A stretch of 59,222 bases of DNA from Basidiobolus meristosporus CBS 931.73 (lineage: Eukaryota; Basidiobolomycota; Basidiobolomycetes; Basidiobolales; Basidiobolaceae): positions 1 to 59,222 of the forward strand of contig MCFE01000551.1 of assembly GCA_002104905.1 (NCBI GenBank), in the 5' to 3' direction. A model generated the notes under the pieces. That model searched no databases. It saw only the letters and a program-made list of their open reading frames with translations, and had not been told where the DNA came from. This document shows, one piece after another, positions 11,492-22,379 of this stretch. The first letter of the stretch is position 1; the number at the start of each line of letters is the position of its first letter. The position numbers and the translations under genes are program-made.

Positions 11492-11945
11492 GTTCGGTAT
11501 TCGGGTGGAAAGAAGTTTGTACAAGAACGAAAGCAAAGTCTCATATATCAAAATCGGGACAATCACGCTATCGGATCAATCACTAAAAACGGAGATTTAT
11601 GTATATATTTAAAAGCAAGTATATATTCTAGCAAAATGACTAAACAGCATTTATCCACTGGTGAATGTGAACGTGAATGTGAATGTTCTACTACAAGGAA
11701 ATGATTAAATTGAAATTTGAACAAGATTAGCAAAACCTATACAAGAGAACCCTAGATGTCTGAAATAAAAGAGGCTTGAATTCGGGGGATGGGAAGATGC
11801 AGAGAAACATACAGCCCGCTAGTCTAAATGCTATATCGCTCAACTACTGGTGCGGCTGTCTTATCTTTTATTCTTCGACTGGTTTCCGCGCCTTCCATTG
11901 CCACCGTTACCGCCACCGCCACCGCTGGTTCCATTCATGCTGCCG
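11492..11945. other. Intergenic between synaptobrevin start and Sds3-like stop
   Basis: This holds the synaptobrevin promoter and the 3' end of the Sds3-like gene, both on the minus strand. A GTGAATGTGAACGTGAATGT simple repeat lies near 11660-11685. A CACCGCCAC-rich run lies near 11905-11925. No gene is seen. Confidence 0.5.
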
Positions 11946-13050
11946 CTAGTGCAGACTCTGGCCATGTGGAATGTCATGAGCTTTGTGTGATGGCTCATCG
12001 TCGCTGCTGGATGATTCCTGCTTTAACTGTTAACTATGAATTTCGATTCTCCGCGTATTGCGTGCAAACTTACACCGCGAAGCATCGTCATATCTTCCCG
12101 GATTTCTTCCTCTTTAAGCGCGATACTAATGGCAGGACGTGATACATAAAGTTAGGGATATTGTTGAGAGCTCGTGGCGATGGAACTTCGCAACTGCAAA
12201 AAGGATATCACTCAGGTTACGGCGCTTCGTAGGCTTGACTTCGGTATGCTCCATATTCCGTTTGCGCAATTTACGTGTGCTGTGTGAACGGGACGGAGAT
12301 TCGATTGCATACTCTAAGGTAGGCGTATCAGGGAAATGATTGCTATTGGTAAATTGGTTTGGACTGCTTACCGTTGATGATCTGCGAACTATCCTTGTCT
12401 TCCTTAAGTTTACTCTTTTTCTCTTCGATGGTGGCCAATAGCTTTTCTTTGATGCCTTGCTTTTCTCTCTATACCACATTCTTTGGTTAACACGGGGCTG
12501 GTTGGATCAGGAAATACTTGATATGAATTCTACTTCGTATTCTTCCTCGGCTTTTTGGACCTCGGCTTCATAGATACGCTCTACGTGTGTCGTTAGGTAT
12601 TCCCTGTACAGTTTTGTTGCATACAAGCTTTCGTCGCGCTGACTGACTAGCTCTTCAAGTGAAGCTTTAAACTCTGGATGGGTTTCTATTGGGAGAGGCA
12701 TAATTACATTACCATCACCATTTAAGAGCCGTAATATGTTGAATACCGTGATAGATTTGCTTCAATTCTCTACTCAAGCCGTCACTCTTCTCACGGAACA
12801 ATCTACAATTACACGGCGTGTAAGAAAGCAAACCGATGAACCAAAAACGGATCTCCTTATCGAACTCTGTCTCGTTTGGGAAGACGAAAAAGAGGAAAAT
12901 AGCTTACTTGGATTTTCGCAATTCGAATTCTTCATTCAGTCTCGTTATTCGCTCTAGGATTTCCCGGTGAAGCTTTTCTTTTTTACTTTCAGGCTGGATT
13001 ATCCCTAGGATAGAGTGGTGTTGGTAAATTGAGGCGTCAAAGGTAGGCAT
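11946..13050 (-). CDS. Sds3/BRMS1-like subunit of the Sin3-Rpd3 histone deacetylase complex
   Basis: Proposed exons 13050-12908, 12802-12747, 12685-12518, 12464-12372, 12313-12187, 12125-12074 and 12017-11946 give about 236 aa. The Sds3-like core is seen as REKSDGLSRELKQIYHETHP, then FKASLEELVSQRDESL and ATKLYREYLTTHVERIYEAE, a long helical region. A KKQGIKEKLLATIEEKK segment follows. The C-terminal block ISIALKEEEIREDMTMLRG resembles the end of BRMS1/SUDS3 proteins. In the family these proteins hold the Sin3-Rpd3 corepressor together in the nucleus. The donor at 12187 (GTTCCA) is weak, so the junction between exons 5 and 6 is uncertain; alternatives at 12208-12225 exist. All other junctions follow consensus and keep phase. 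Confidence 0.75.
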
Positions 13051-13533
13051 GAGTTGAGCACTTTTTTGCTCTCAAAAGGAAAAGAGAAAGTGCGGGCAAT
13101 TGATAAAGCAGCAATGAAGCTACGGGGTAGAGACTACTTCGTACCTGGCAGATTTTCCTCCGTTCCGTCTGCAACATCCATATCAGGTGTTTGATTTCTA
13201 CTTGACAGAGACATGGCAAATTATAGTTTAGGCTTGCTGACAAGATTGTATGCGGAATAACTTGATTTGAGGGGAAGTCAATGACTCTATAAGCAAAGAT
13301 AGAGAAAAGCAAAGGAGTGCGATTTTTCCGGATATAGTCACTCTGCCTTCACCCTCAAGAACGCACCTACTTTTCTTGGTCAAAGCTAAACGCGTAGAGA
13401 AAAGTATTCTTCAGGAAATTACTCGAGAGAATGATAATGGATAATGTAAGGTCACGTGATTATTTATTAACAGAAATATGAGTGTACAAGCAGTCATATA
13501 CCAGATTTTGAAAGAAAATACAAGACATCTCAT
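13051..13533. other. Intergenic
   Basis: This contains the presumed promoter of the Sds3-like gene and the 3' flank of the SAAL1-like gene, both on the minus strand. No coding sequence or RNA gene is recognised. Confidence 0.5.
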
Positions 13534-14520
13534 CTACACACCCAATCCGGCCATCAACTTCTGCAACTCAGCAAGCTCTCGCTCATCTTCTACCTGGTTC
13601 AGAGACTCTCTTAGCTTGGGGACTGTCGAGTGAAATGATCATTAGTTAAGGAGCCCAACAAATTGCACAGTATACTTACCAAGCGTATTCCAGGCTTGTG
13701 GACACACCCAGATTGCAACAGCAGAAAGATTCATCGAAGCCTTTTTTAAACGCCTGAATCAAGTGATTTTTAGTCAGCCATGGCAATGGATAGGTATCTG
13801 ATTGTTCGCCACTAACCAAGAGCCAGACATATTCCCCAGACAGGCATCAACCAGTGCCATTTCCTCTTCAGAGCCGAGTTGCGGCTCACAAGTCAGAAGC
13901 AGCCACTTCAGAGCTTCGAGAGCTTCGGCTTTCAGTTCCTCATCAAGCGAATTTAAAACAATAAAAAGAAGGTATTCCGTTGGGAAGTGTGAGTTCAGAA
14001 ATGTTATTAGCTCCTCTGGAACGCCGCTTTCTTCCTCCTCCTCTACTGTAGATAAGGTTGTCAAGATATTTTTGAGAAATCTAGCACATTGGGTTAGGAT
14101 CTTAGGATCCTGAGTGTTCCTTAAGGTGTCCAGTACCGTGGCCAAGACCTGGTTTTTCTGAACATATACTCGAGTTAAGGCCGCCTGGCAAACCAGGTTA
14201 CTAAATATTCCGAAGACCAATTCTATTGTACGCGAACGCTTGGTCATCGACAAGGAACGTAGTAGCAATTGATCTACCTCCCACTTTTGAAAATCTTGGG
14301 CATACTCAGGGAAACTACTGAGATCCCAGATAGAACACAGTGTAAGCTCGAAAGGGCTGTCTTCACCAAGAATGTCGACAGCATTTTCTATGTCATCCAC
14401 GGTATTACTCTCTATTTTCGATACTAACGAAAGGAGAATGCCTGTAACGGAAGACTGAACAGGCTCCAACTCAGATAATGGAGGTGGGGAAGGGTTACGA
14501 AACTCAGAGTCTAGGTCCAT
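13534..14520 (-). CDS. SAAL1-like armadillo-fold protein
   Basis: Three exons (14520-13817, 13753-13680, 13622-13534) close in frame to 288 aa. The protein begins MDLDSEFRNPSPPPLSE and then has several leucine-rich helical pairs, for example LVFGIFSNLVCQAAL and CARFLKNILTTL. This agrees with the ARM-like SAAL1 family, which also starts with an N-P-S-P-P-P stretch and has the E-L-x-x-IWDLS block (here LTLCSIWDLSSFPEYAQDF). Animal SAAL1 is linked to cell proliferation, but its molecular role is unclear, so no function is assigned. The start at 14520 is preferred over an upstream in-frame ATG at 14622 because the SAAL1-like motif begins there. It is divergent from the TTC9-like gene, with 268 bases between. 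Confidence 0.7.
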
Positions 14521-14788
14521 TTGAGGCCGTTTGCAAAGGGTTTTATTCCAAGAAACCGAAGGTCGGATTCGCACATCATTCAGCTGGGCCAAATTTTGTT
14601 TATTTATCAAGGCTGCTAGCAATCATCGAGCCCACAATCCTGTACAGATTGGAAATTTGAGTGCACATTCCCAGTTCTCGCATAAATTTAAACCCAAAGA
14701 GTCTAGGATTCAGCCACAATCGAATTTCCATGAATTTCCACCATAATATGCATAGTGCGTTCGCTGTATCTTCTAAATCATCTTGCGT

Positions 14789-15620
14789 ATGTCAGAGATG
14801 TCCGCTCCAAGCCATCTTGAAAAAATAGCTGAAGGAAAAGCTCGAAAAGATGAGGGAAACGAGTTTTTCAAAACAGGGGATTACGTCAAAGGTACGTCTT
14901 GATAAGTAGCTTGAGCTCCTCAATATTCCATACTAATTTACAATGTAGCCATGACAAAGTATCATGAGGTAATATATGGGCTCCCGTTTCTTGAATCCTT
15001 TTCAGTCCTTAACACCTTCACAAAAAAAGGCCATTCTTTTTCTAAGCGGGCTAAGTGGTGGTGAGGGAATGCTACCAGGCATTTCAACGGGCCAAAAACC
15101 CCTTGGGGAAAACGAGAAGCTCGAGGTACAAAAAACCCTAGCTATATGCTATAGCAATATGGCAGGTAAAACATTGCACTTTATCATGTCAAGCGGTTGG
15201 ATATATTTTTCTAAGCACCTTTGAAAGCCTGCCACATCAAAAATCAACGCTGGGAACGTGCAACTATGTACGCTGACAAGGTAAGAAAAACCATCGCAGA
15301 ATACAAAACGCACCCGAAGCTAAAATAGATCAAATAGGCATTAACTGCCGATCCCAGTAACGTGAAAGCCCGGTTCCGACGTGCCCAAAGTCTTTTAAAT
15401 CAAGGAAACTTGAATCGTGCCGAAGAAGATTTAAAGAAGCTGTTGGCCGATTCACCTAAAGGTAGCTCCAACTCTTTTGGTCGATTCCCTTAACATATCT
15501 AATACCATACAATTAGATCCATTGGTTCGACGCGAATACGAAATTCTCAAACAGAGATACAAAGAGCAAGACGAGAGGCAACGTAAAGAATTTGCGGGCA
15601 TGTTCGACAAAATGAAATAA
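14789..15620 (+). CDS. TTC9-like tetratricopeptide repeat protein
   Basis: Six exons (14789-14891, 14949-14968, 15030-15165, 15228-15280, 15338-15461, 15517-15620) sum to 540 nt, or 179 aa. TPR1 is KDEGNEFFKTGDYVKAMTKY. A glycine-rich loop (SGLSGGEGMLPGISTGQKPL) follows. TPR2 is LAICYSNMAACHIKNQRWER and TPR3 is ADPSNVKARFRRAQSLLNQG. The order, loop length and C-terminal MFDKMK tail fit the TTC9/TTC9C group, relatives of immunophilin TPR domains that often dock Hsp90. A carboxylate-clamp pattern (K-N-N-K-R type) looks partly present, so chaperone binding is possible but inferred. Exon 2 is only 20 nt. The start is the first ATG after an A-rich stretch; a second ATG three codons later is equally usable. 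Confidence 0.75.
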
Positions 15621-17120
15621 ACAAGGAAACTGGCATGAGCCAATTCGATGGTAGTCGATGTTACTTCTAAGTGAAAGGATTCGAACGCCTTTACTTGTTA
15701 TATAAACCATAAATTGAAGAATTACCTCCGATGGCAGCTCCGGCGTCTGAAGAAGTATGCTTTACGCTCTAAATTACATCTTTACAACTGGTCTTGTGGC
15801 AACTAGCTTTGCTAACTTTGGCACATCATTGTTTGCTTAGCATGAAAATATGGAATAGCTTGAATGTGGTTGGAAATAATAATAGACAGTTTATTCGAAT
15901 GACATAGCATTTTTGAAGTTGTTTGCTCGAATTGAGCTCAATTAGGATGTATTCACAGGTTCAGTCATCTAATGGGAACGGTACATATATGCTTCAAAAC
16001 CTACCATTCTATACTACAATACTCGAACCTCTCAGTTACCGATTGGTTTTCGTTCATTTCAGATTTAGATTTCGACCACTGAAACAGGCGTTAAATGGAT
16101 TTGTCAAATATGGTATCAATCAGAATCTTGTTGTTTATGAAACGCAAATTGTAAACAACTGTTTCATCCAATGAACAATGAGTATGCGAAAAATTTTCAT
16201 TCTTTACCAGGGAAAGAACCCATGTAAATGGAAAATAGCGTCATCGATTAACTATATAAGAGAGCCTGAATGCCATGATTACAACTCAGCATTCTAACTG
16301 TGTGAGGTAAGCTACTTTCATTTTTTTATACAAATTCATCGCACTATGTGTGTACAACATGACTTTCAATACCCACGAGTTTTGTTGAAGGATTAACGGT
16401 GCTAAATTCTTTTAAATGGTTACTGTTCGACAATATCCCATTTCTACGATATTGTCATAGTAACCGTTTAGTAAAGCTTTCTTCTATTCTATGTATGTAT
16501 CCGTTTACTTACATTTTCCTTCTAGGACTTGCCCACAAGCCAACTCAGTTTTTTCTCATGTTAATACCTAAATAAATAAACCAAATTTCAACAAAATTAT
16601 TGCAAAATTGATATGCATCTTTTCAAACCCTGAAGCTTACCTCATGGTCAGTCTTGGCATTTGTGAAATCCAGCAGTTTAGAACGGCAAATTTTACAAAT
16701 CGACCAAATAAGCCAATGAGCAATTTACAACATTGCGACTACCATCATTTGGCCATTTTAAGACTGATTTCTTGCAACGTGGTGGCTAGATAGTATCGGT
16801 GGTAATAAGATTCGAGGACTTCTTAATGTATGACAAATGGGTTCTCGGGGATTAATTCCCGTTCCATTAGCAATGGTGCTCCTTTTACTGGTAAAATGGC
16901 AGTTCTCTTCCGTACTTATCATCTTATCTCTTGACCAATCCTAACCTAGTTGAGTGAGCTCTGTACAGATTCCAAAGTAATCTCGGAGGCATGTCATGAG
17001 ATCTAGCGGAATTCCTCAATATCATCCCAATTAGTCGATTGCCCATCGTTTTCAATCTGCTGTGCACACTAGTTTCACGCAACTGTAGAATCCACCCCAT
17101 TATCCCCCAGACGAGTTGAA
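15621..17120. other. Long intergenic region with a possible non-coding transcript
   Basis: No protein gene is supported. A TATA box (ACTATATAAG, 16251-16260), a splice-donor-like GAGGTAAGCT near 16307, and an acceptor-like CCTTCTAG near 16525 are in order. Inside that interval lies a strong hairpin (16418-16465). Elsewhere only short open frames are present. Confidence 0.35.
16418..16465 (+). repeat. Perfect-arm inverted repeat (hairpin)
   Basis: GGTTACT and GACAATATC in the left arm pair with GATATTGTC and AGTAACC in the right arm. They are separated by a 10-nt loop and a small asymmetric bulge, giving 16 base pairs in 48 nt. It lies in the candidate intron of a predicted transcript. No snoRNA or snRNA signature was identified. 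Confidence 0.6.
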
Positions 17121-17130
17121 TCTATATAAA
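17121..17130 (+). promoter_or_regulatory. TATA box of INO1
   Basis: TCTATATAAA lies about 290 bases upstream of the INO1 start. A 5' UTR intron candidate (17266-17330, GTATGT...CCATAG) lies between the two, which explains the distance. No exact yeast-type UAS-INO (CATGTGAAAT) was seen upstream. Confidence 0.6.
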
Positions 17131-17422
17131 CTTTCGAGATTTCTCGTTGTTGAAATCAGGTCCTCACCTTTCTCTCAGCGCACCAGTTCTATTTACAGCC
17201 CTAACGCTGTAAGTGTTTGCAACCACGTTCGCCAACCTTTTAAGTTCTCTTCACAATCCGCACCGGTATGTCCTCCTCCCATATGATCAATGCTATCACT
17301 TCGCATGCTGACACTAGTTCACTTCCATAGGGGTAGAAAAAGAGTTTCCGCTAAAGCAAAGAAATCCCCTTAGTGCCGATTCAGCCCAAACCGTATCAAC
17401 CTTTTTATCTGTCTCTACCGAA

Positions 17423-18991
17423 ATGCCTCCTGCCACTCCTAACTACACCCCTGCCCCCGAAACCAAGGCTTTCCGCGTCAACGCGCCCAACGTTCAGTAC
17501 ACCGATAGTCATATTTTGGCCGACTATGTTTACCAAAATACCAGGGTTACCAAGAACGAATTGGGTGAGATGATTGTCGAGCCAATTGAAACCAGCTACA
17601 AGTTCAAGACTGACCACCGTGTCCCTAAGGTCGGTCTGATGCTTGTTGGCTGGGGTGGAAACAACGGTTCCACCGTCACCGCCAGTATCATTGCTAACCG
17701 TCGCAACGTTCAATGGCGTACCAAGGAAGGTGTCAAGTCACCCAACTACTACGGTTCCGTCGTCCTCTCTTCTACCTTGAAGATTGGCATTGACGAGAAC
17801 GGCAAGGATGTCTTCATTCCCTTCAATGACATCCTTCCCATGATCCACCCTAACGACTTCGTTATTGGCGGATGGGATATCAACGGCGCCAACATGGCCG
17901 AGGCCATGGAGAGGGCTCAGGTGTTGGATGTTGATCTTCAAAGACAGCTCTATGACGAGCTCGCTCAAATGAAGCCTCTTCCATCCGTCTATTTCCCCAC
18001 CTTCATCGCTGCCAACCAAGAGGAGCGTGCCGATAACGTCTTGAAGGGCAGTGTCCAAGAGCAATTGGACGAACTCCGTAAGAACATCAGAGACTTCAAG
18101 GCTAACAACGATCTTGATAAGATCATTGTCCTTTGGACCGCCAACACTGAGCGTTTTGCCGACATCATCGAGGGTGTCAACGACACTGCCGAGAACCTGT
18201 TGAAGGCTGTGGAGCAAGGTCATTCCGAGGTCTCCCCCTCCACTCTCTTTGCCATCGCTTCCATTTTGGAAAATGCTCCATTCATCAACGGTAGTCCACA
18301 AAACTCCTTGGTTCCTGGTGTTGTCGAGCTCGCCGAGAAGCACCAAGTTTACATTGGTGGCGATGACTTCAAGACCGGCCAGACCAAGGTCAAGTCTGTC
18401 CTTGTGGACTTCTTGGTCAATGCTGGTATCAAGCCTATTGCCATCACCAGTTACAACCATCTTGGTAACAACGATGGCAAGAACCTCAGCGCTCCCGAGC
18501 AATTCCGTTCCAAGGAGATTTCCAAGAGTAACGTCGTTGATGACATGGTTGCTGCCAACCACATCCTTTACAAGAAGGGTGAGCACCCTGACCACGTTGT
18601 TGTCATCAAGTATGTTCCTTCCGTGGCTGACTCCAAGCGTGCTTTGGATGAGTATGTCAGCGAAATCTTCATGAATGGTCGCAACACCATCTCGTTGTAC
18701 AACACTTGCGAGGATTCTCTCTTGGCCTCCCCCTTGATCATCGATTTGGCCATTCTTACCGAGTTGATGACTCGTATCGAGTTCAGAACTGCCCAGATGG
18801 AGGAGTACGCACCCTTCCACTCTGTTCTCTCCATCCTCTCCTACTTGTTGAAGGCCCCAGTTGTCCCCAAGGATACTCCGGTAGTCAATGCTCTTAGCAA
18901 GCAGCGTATGGCAATGGAAAACATTTTCCGTGCCTGTGTTGGTCTCCCACCCCAAAACGAGATGTTGCTTGAACACAAGGCATTCCACTAA
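17423..18991 (+). CDS. INO1: Inositol-3-phosphate synthase (INO1)
   Basis: The cytosolic, NAD-dependent enzyme that converts glucose 6-phosphate to 1D-myo-inositol 3-phosphate, the first and committed step of inositol synthesis. One uninterrupted reading frame of 522 aa matches the family length. The NAD-binding loop [18 protein letters not shown] is at about residues 74-91, the substrate region [19 protein letters not shown] at about 347-365, and the family block [13 protein letters not shown] just after it. The coding part has no intron and a strong preference for C-ending codons, unlike its neighbours, which suggests high expression. The upstream leader contains one probable intron. The long antisense open frame across it is a codon-bias shadow. 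Confidence 0.98.
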   Translation: MPPATPNYTPAPETKAFRVNAPNVQYTDSHILADYVYQNTRVTKNELGEMIVEPIETSYKFKTDHRVPKVGLMLVGWGGNNGSTVTASIIANRRNVQWRTKEGVKSPNYYGSVVLSSTLKIGIDENGKDVFIPFNDILPMIHPNDFVIGGWDINGANMAEAMERAQVLDVDLQRQLYDELAQMKPLPSVYFPTFIAANQEERADNVLKGSVQEQLDELRKNIRDFKANNDLDKIIVLWTANTERFADIIEGVNDTAENLLKAVEQGHSEVSPSTLFAIASILENAPFINGSPQNSLVPGVVELAEKHQVYIGGDDFKTGQTKVKSVLVDFLVNAGIKPIAITSYNHLGNNDGKNLSAPEQFRSKEISKSNVVDDMVAANHILYKKGEHPDHVVVIKYVPSVADSKRALDEYVSEIFMNGRNTISLYNTCEDSLLASPLIIDLAILTELMTRIEFRTAQMEEYAPFHSVLSILSYLLKAPVVPKDTPVVNALSKQRMAMENIFRACVGLPPQNEMLLEHKAFH

Positions 18992-19369
18992 ACGCTGTTT
19001 ATGGGGGAAATTAAGCCATCAATTCAATAAAATATTAATGGAAAAAGCAAGTCCCAATGGCATCCCGTTATATATATGAATCAGTCACCCGATGTTAGCG
19101 AACGCAACTAGTCATGTGAAAGAATTCACTGTGGTGATGGAAGATCGATCAAAGGGTGATCAAGTCAGTTGAGCATCAAATTTTCTAAAAAAAATGTCGC
19201 AATCTCTCCGTTAAGAAATACACGCAATGAGGTTTAAGAGCACGTTGGTGAAGGGGCCTGCGGCAGTACTTTTGTCTTCTGCCAGGACTGTGTTCGCTAA
19301 ATACTTCTGCTCCCGCTTGCAGTGAGATATTTGACCAAGGCATCCCCTCTATCTTCCAGTGGCGAATTG
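18992..19369. other. Intergenic between INO1 and a hypothetical gene
   Basis: This contains the INO1 3' UTR, with AATAAAATATTAATG near 19025 as a likely polyadenylation region, and the leader of the next gene. A CATGTGAAAG near 19113 resembles the yeast inositol element but lies downstream of INO1. Confidence 0.4.
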
Positions 19370-19944
19370 ATGTCAGACGACTCAGCGTGGGTTCATTGGG
19401 CAAACCATTCATTTGTTGCTGAAATCCCCTTAGAGCCGAAGCAGCCAGACCACTCATACCTACCGATAGCCTGTAGCACCACCTTGAAACGGAATCAGTT
19501 CAGTGATGACGAGTCGGAGTTGAGTTTGGACCTTGAAGAGGAGGCCACTCCGACTTCCAAAAAACCTCGTCATCTGTACTGGCCCATCGCTTCGCAGACT
19601 ACCGGAAAGTAAGGGTTATTCATGTTACGTTTACTCAAACCAGAGGAGTTAATCTTATGTCTGATTTATGAAGTGATCCCCCTGCCGAAGGGAGGTCCAT
19701 GGTCCTACCGAGCCAATTCAAGCCCCTCCGTATATCCACCCGTACGTCGCATCCCACTGAGCCCGACTTGACTGAGTACGAAGATATCAACCAGCTCTTG
19801 AATGCCGCACATAACGTTCGAAGGCAAGCCCACCCTGCGGAGGAAGAATACCGTCCGCAGCAGTTCTCAGCACCAGCCTACCAGAACTACCAAAACATCA
19901 ACGAAGTCCTGCGAGAGTTGCATCTCAACCGAAGAGGCGCTTAA
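19370..19944 (+). CDS. Hypothetical polar protein with two internal repeat pairs
   Basis: Two exons (19370-19608 and 19674-19944) with a 65-nt intron close in frame to 169 aa. The family is not recognised. The protein has no membrane segment or signal peptide and is mostly low-complexity and charged. Two motifs each occur twice. SYLPIACSTT (about residues 25-34) is echoed by LYWPIASQTT (about 69-78). YEDINQLLNAAHNVRRQA is echoed near the C-terminus by YQNINEVLRELHLNRRGA. Between the first pair lies an acidic stretch (SDDESELSLDLEEE). The duplicated amphipathic helix with an RR end could be a docking motif, but no function is proposed. The start is the first ATG of the frame. Confidence 0.65.
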
Positions 19945-20195
19945 GTAGCTTGAGGGTTTCTTTTCCCATGTAACATAGACATCCTGCCACGAGTCGTAGC
20001 GAAGAGTATTTCATCCAGTAATTCTCAATGAATAGAATCGAACCAATCTGTACCCGAACCCATCATGAAACGAGTCCATTACACTTGTTCCATCATGCAT
20101 CTGTGTCCGATCAATAAAAGCCAGCATTCGTGGATGGCTCGGCTGTTCTTGGTGCAAGTCACTTGTGCCTCTCCACCCCGTTATCTTGTTCACTC

Positions 20196-20492
20196 ATGCA
20201 ACTCCGCAAAGGCTTCTTCCTACTTTCCATCATGTCCCTCACCTGGACGCAACCGGGTGCGGCTGGAGTTGCATTGAGCAGGCGGGATATCGTGGAGAGC
20301 CGGTACGCGCTAGACCCCGATGCCATTGACGAGGCCCTAGGGTTGGGCTTCGTGTCCGGAATCTTCACCGGGATCCCAATCATTGAGCATATTGTGGATG
20401 GTGCGTTGAACTACTTCTTCAGATCAGCCAGGAGAAGAAAGCCGGTCGAAAAGGCTCCTCCGCCAGCACCGAAGGTCGAACAGACCAGTTGA
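20196..20492 (+). CDS. Small predicted secreted or membrane-associated protein
   Basis: A 98-aa frame with an N-terminal signal-like segment (MQLRKGFFLLSIMSLTW, then a small-residue stretch ending near AAGVA) followed by LSRRDIVESRY. The middle part (GLGFVSGIFTGIPIIEHIVD) is hydrophobic and glycine-rich. The tail is basic then proline-rich (RSARRRKPVEKAPPPAP). No family is recognised and there are no cysteines. It could be a secreted peptide, a small membrane protein, or a chance frame. An in-frame upstream ATG at 20130 would bury the signal-like region and is not preferred. Support is only the open frame, the signal-like start, and its position between two real genes. Confidence 0.45.
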   Translation: MQLRKGFFLLSIMSLTWTQPGAAGVALSRRDIVESRYALDPDAIDEALGLGFVSGIFTGIPIIEHIVDGALNYFFRSARRRKPVEKAPPPAPKVEQTS

Positions 20493-20638
20493 TCCTTGGG
20501 TGGAAGTGAAGATACTTTTTGTGGTGTTTATTAATTCGAAATAAAATCTTGTGTGCTCACAAAAAAGCTCCCCTAATTTGCATGGAATGGGTATGTATAC
20601 GGGAGGGGAGATGAGAAGAGGGGTGGGAACGCGTGGTT

Positions 20639-22379
20639 TCACACGAGTTCCCGGCTGGTTGGCTTGCCCTCCTGAAGCTTTCTCCCCTCTAAATACTCCA
20701 TGGCTTCTGCGTAGGTTTTCGGCATGATTCGAGGGACTTGGGCAGATTTCCCGCCAGCAAAGGTGAAGTGGAACACGTTGGTCGTGCGTTTGGTGGATTT
20801 CTCATGGTCCAGGACGTCGGCCACTACGGAGATCTGGAATTTCTTGTCTTTCCCACCCGGAGAGTAGACCACCTTGGAGTTGAGTGAGAGGATGGAGCCC
20901 ACTCCAACTGGGCTCTTGAACGAGATATCATCGAGGGCTAGGAAATATGGACGTCCTTTGATGAACAGACATGCGTTGGAGTAGGCCAGCTCAAAGGCCA
21001 GCCGCATGAGGTAACCGCCGAAGATAGAGTTCTGGATGTTGCGATCTTGCGGTTGGCAGAGGACGTAAGACTGGAGGGGGGTTTCATCCATCCAGACCAT
21101 ATTGTCAGGTCGGATGCCTTGGTCAGCGTACTTCAGCCCCTCAAGATGAAGGTCATGGATGACCAAACGTTCTTGAGCGTTCGGAGGCCTCTTCAAAAGG
21201 GATTCAGCAGACGAGTTGCGTTTGCGGGATTTCAATTCTACAATTCGGGATAAGTGGGGGCTTGATCAAGTGGGGGGGGGTGGAGGTGGGTACCTTCGCC
21301 AGCCTGGAAAAGTTTTTTCTCGGCGTCGTTTTGAATGGTGAGGGGGTTCACCTGGGCGGACTTCTTGGACTGCTTATCTCTAGCAACCATAGTAAACCGC
21401 GCGATAAGTATGGTGTCGCTGGCTTCGTTGGGGGTGCTGGGAATGGTTTCGACCTTCATCAAAACTAAAATGTTGATCAATGGGGGGGGGGCACGACGAA
21501 TACATGGGTTCTGAACAATCTACCTTCCATGGAGCTATATCCCACATAGATCACCTTTCCTACAGGTTGATTAGTGGATGGGTGGTTGAATACTGGAGGT
21601 CCGCCTACTCACCGGATAGCTTGAAATCATGTCTTGTATCGAACGGCTTTAATATGTCAATTCTATCCACAGCAGCGGTCATAATGATCAGCGATTGCCA
21701 GCCACGGCTACCGTCATCATTGTGCTTGTAAGCGACCGAAGCCGCCAGTCTATCCAGATCTTTGAAACTCGAGTTTTAGGACAGGTCAGGTGCAAAGATG
21801 ACCAGGACAACTACCTTCAAGAACTTTCCCAATTCTAGCACGCGGCGAGTAGGGTTGAGGGGAGGGGGAGAAACCGGGTTACTAGGTGGTTTGCGAGAGG
21901 TAAAGTTTCGTTCATCTACCTAACACCGCCGTAAGTATTGATGTAGTGCTCGGCAAGTTCGGGGTTGGACTTCAACGGCAGGAGCACTTCGACCACCGAT
22001 TCTTCCATCTTCTTCATGGTGACTTTTCGGGGGACGTATTCTTTGTTCGAGTCTCGGTTTGCTCCGTTTAATATGTTGAGCCAAGGCTCGGTGGAAGTCA
22101 CCGAGAAATCCCAAATCGACCCTGGGGGCGTGGTGGCAGTTTTCTCCTCTTTTGCAAACCAGAGTTGGTTAATGAAGTCAGTTAGAAAGCCAGGAAGTGA
22201 AATAGGCTGCGTATTGTACCGTGACTGCTCATGTTCAACTTTTCGGGGCGAACTGCTTGAAGTGTAGGCGAACACGTTCTAAAAGTCCGCACACCTACCA
22301 AGGAGCCCAACCGCCTCGAGGAGATCTGGCGAAGACTGGCTGCGGGAAATGCGTGGAGGGTTTTGTGGGGGAGATTCAT
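20639..22379 (-). CDS. Acyl-CoA thioesterase, ACOT9-like, probably mitochondrial
   Basis: Seven exons (22379-22299, 22206-21920, 21834-21815, 21759-21613, 21559-21524, 21464-21294, 21237-20639) close exactly to 446 aa. The enzyme would hydrolyse acyl-CoA to free acid and CoA. The N-terminus (MNLPHKTLHAFPAASLRQIS) is basic and hydroxylated like a mitochondrial leader. The conserved pre-domain PLKSNPELAEHYINTYGGVR leads into the first hotdog domain (DLDRLAASVAYKHN). The second hotdog domain has FGGYLMRLAFELAYSNACLF and LDDISFKSPVGVGSILSLNS. The first junction (22298-22207, 92 nt) was chosen because it alone restores the frame with a good donor. A TATA-like CATATATAG lies about 90 bases upstream. 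Confidence 0.85.

Noticed and set aside
15665-15700. GGCGTTCGAATCC on the minus strand resembling a tRNA T-arm
   Set aside because: The stem extends on its own, but no cloverleaf can be drawn around it. It lies just past the TTC9-like stop and is probably chance.
17738-18988. Long antisense open frame (about 416 aa) across INO1
   Set aside because: It mirrors INO1 codon by codon and owes its length to the strong C/G third-position bias of that gene. The peptide is low-complexity and has no motif.
19108-19125. CATGTGAAAG resembling the yeast inositol-responsive element
   Set aside because: It differs from the consensus in the last base and lies downstream, not upstream, of INO1.
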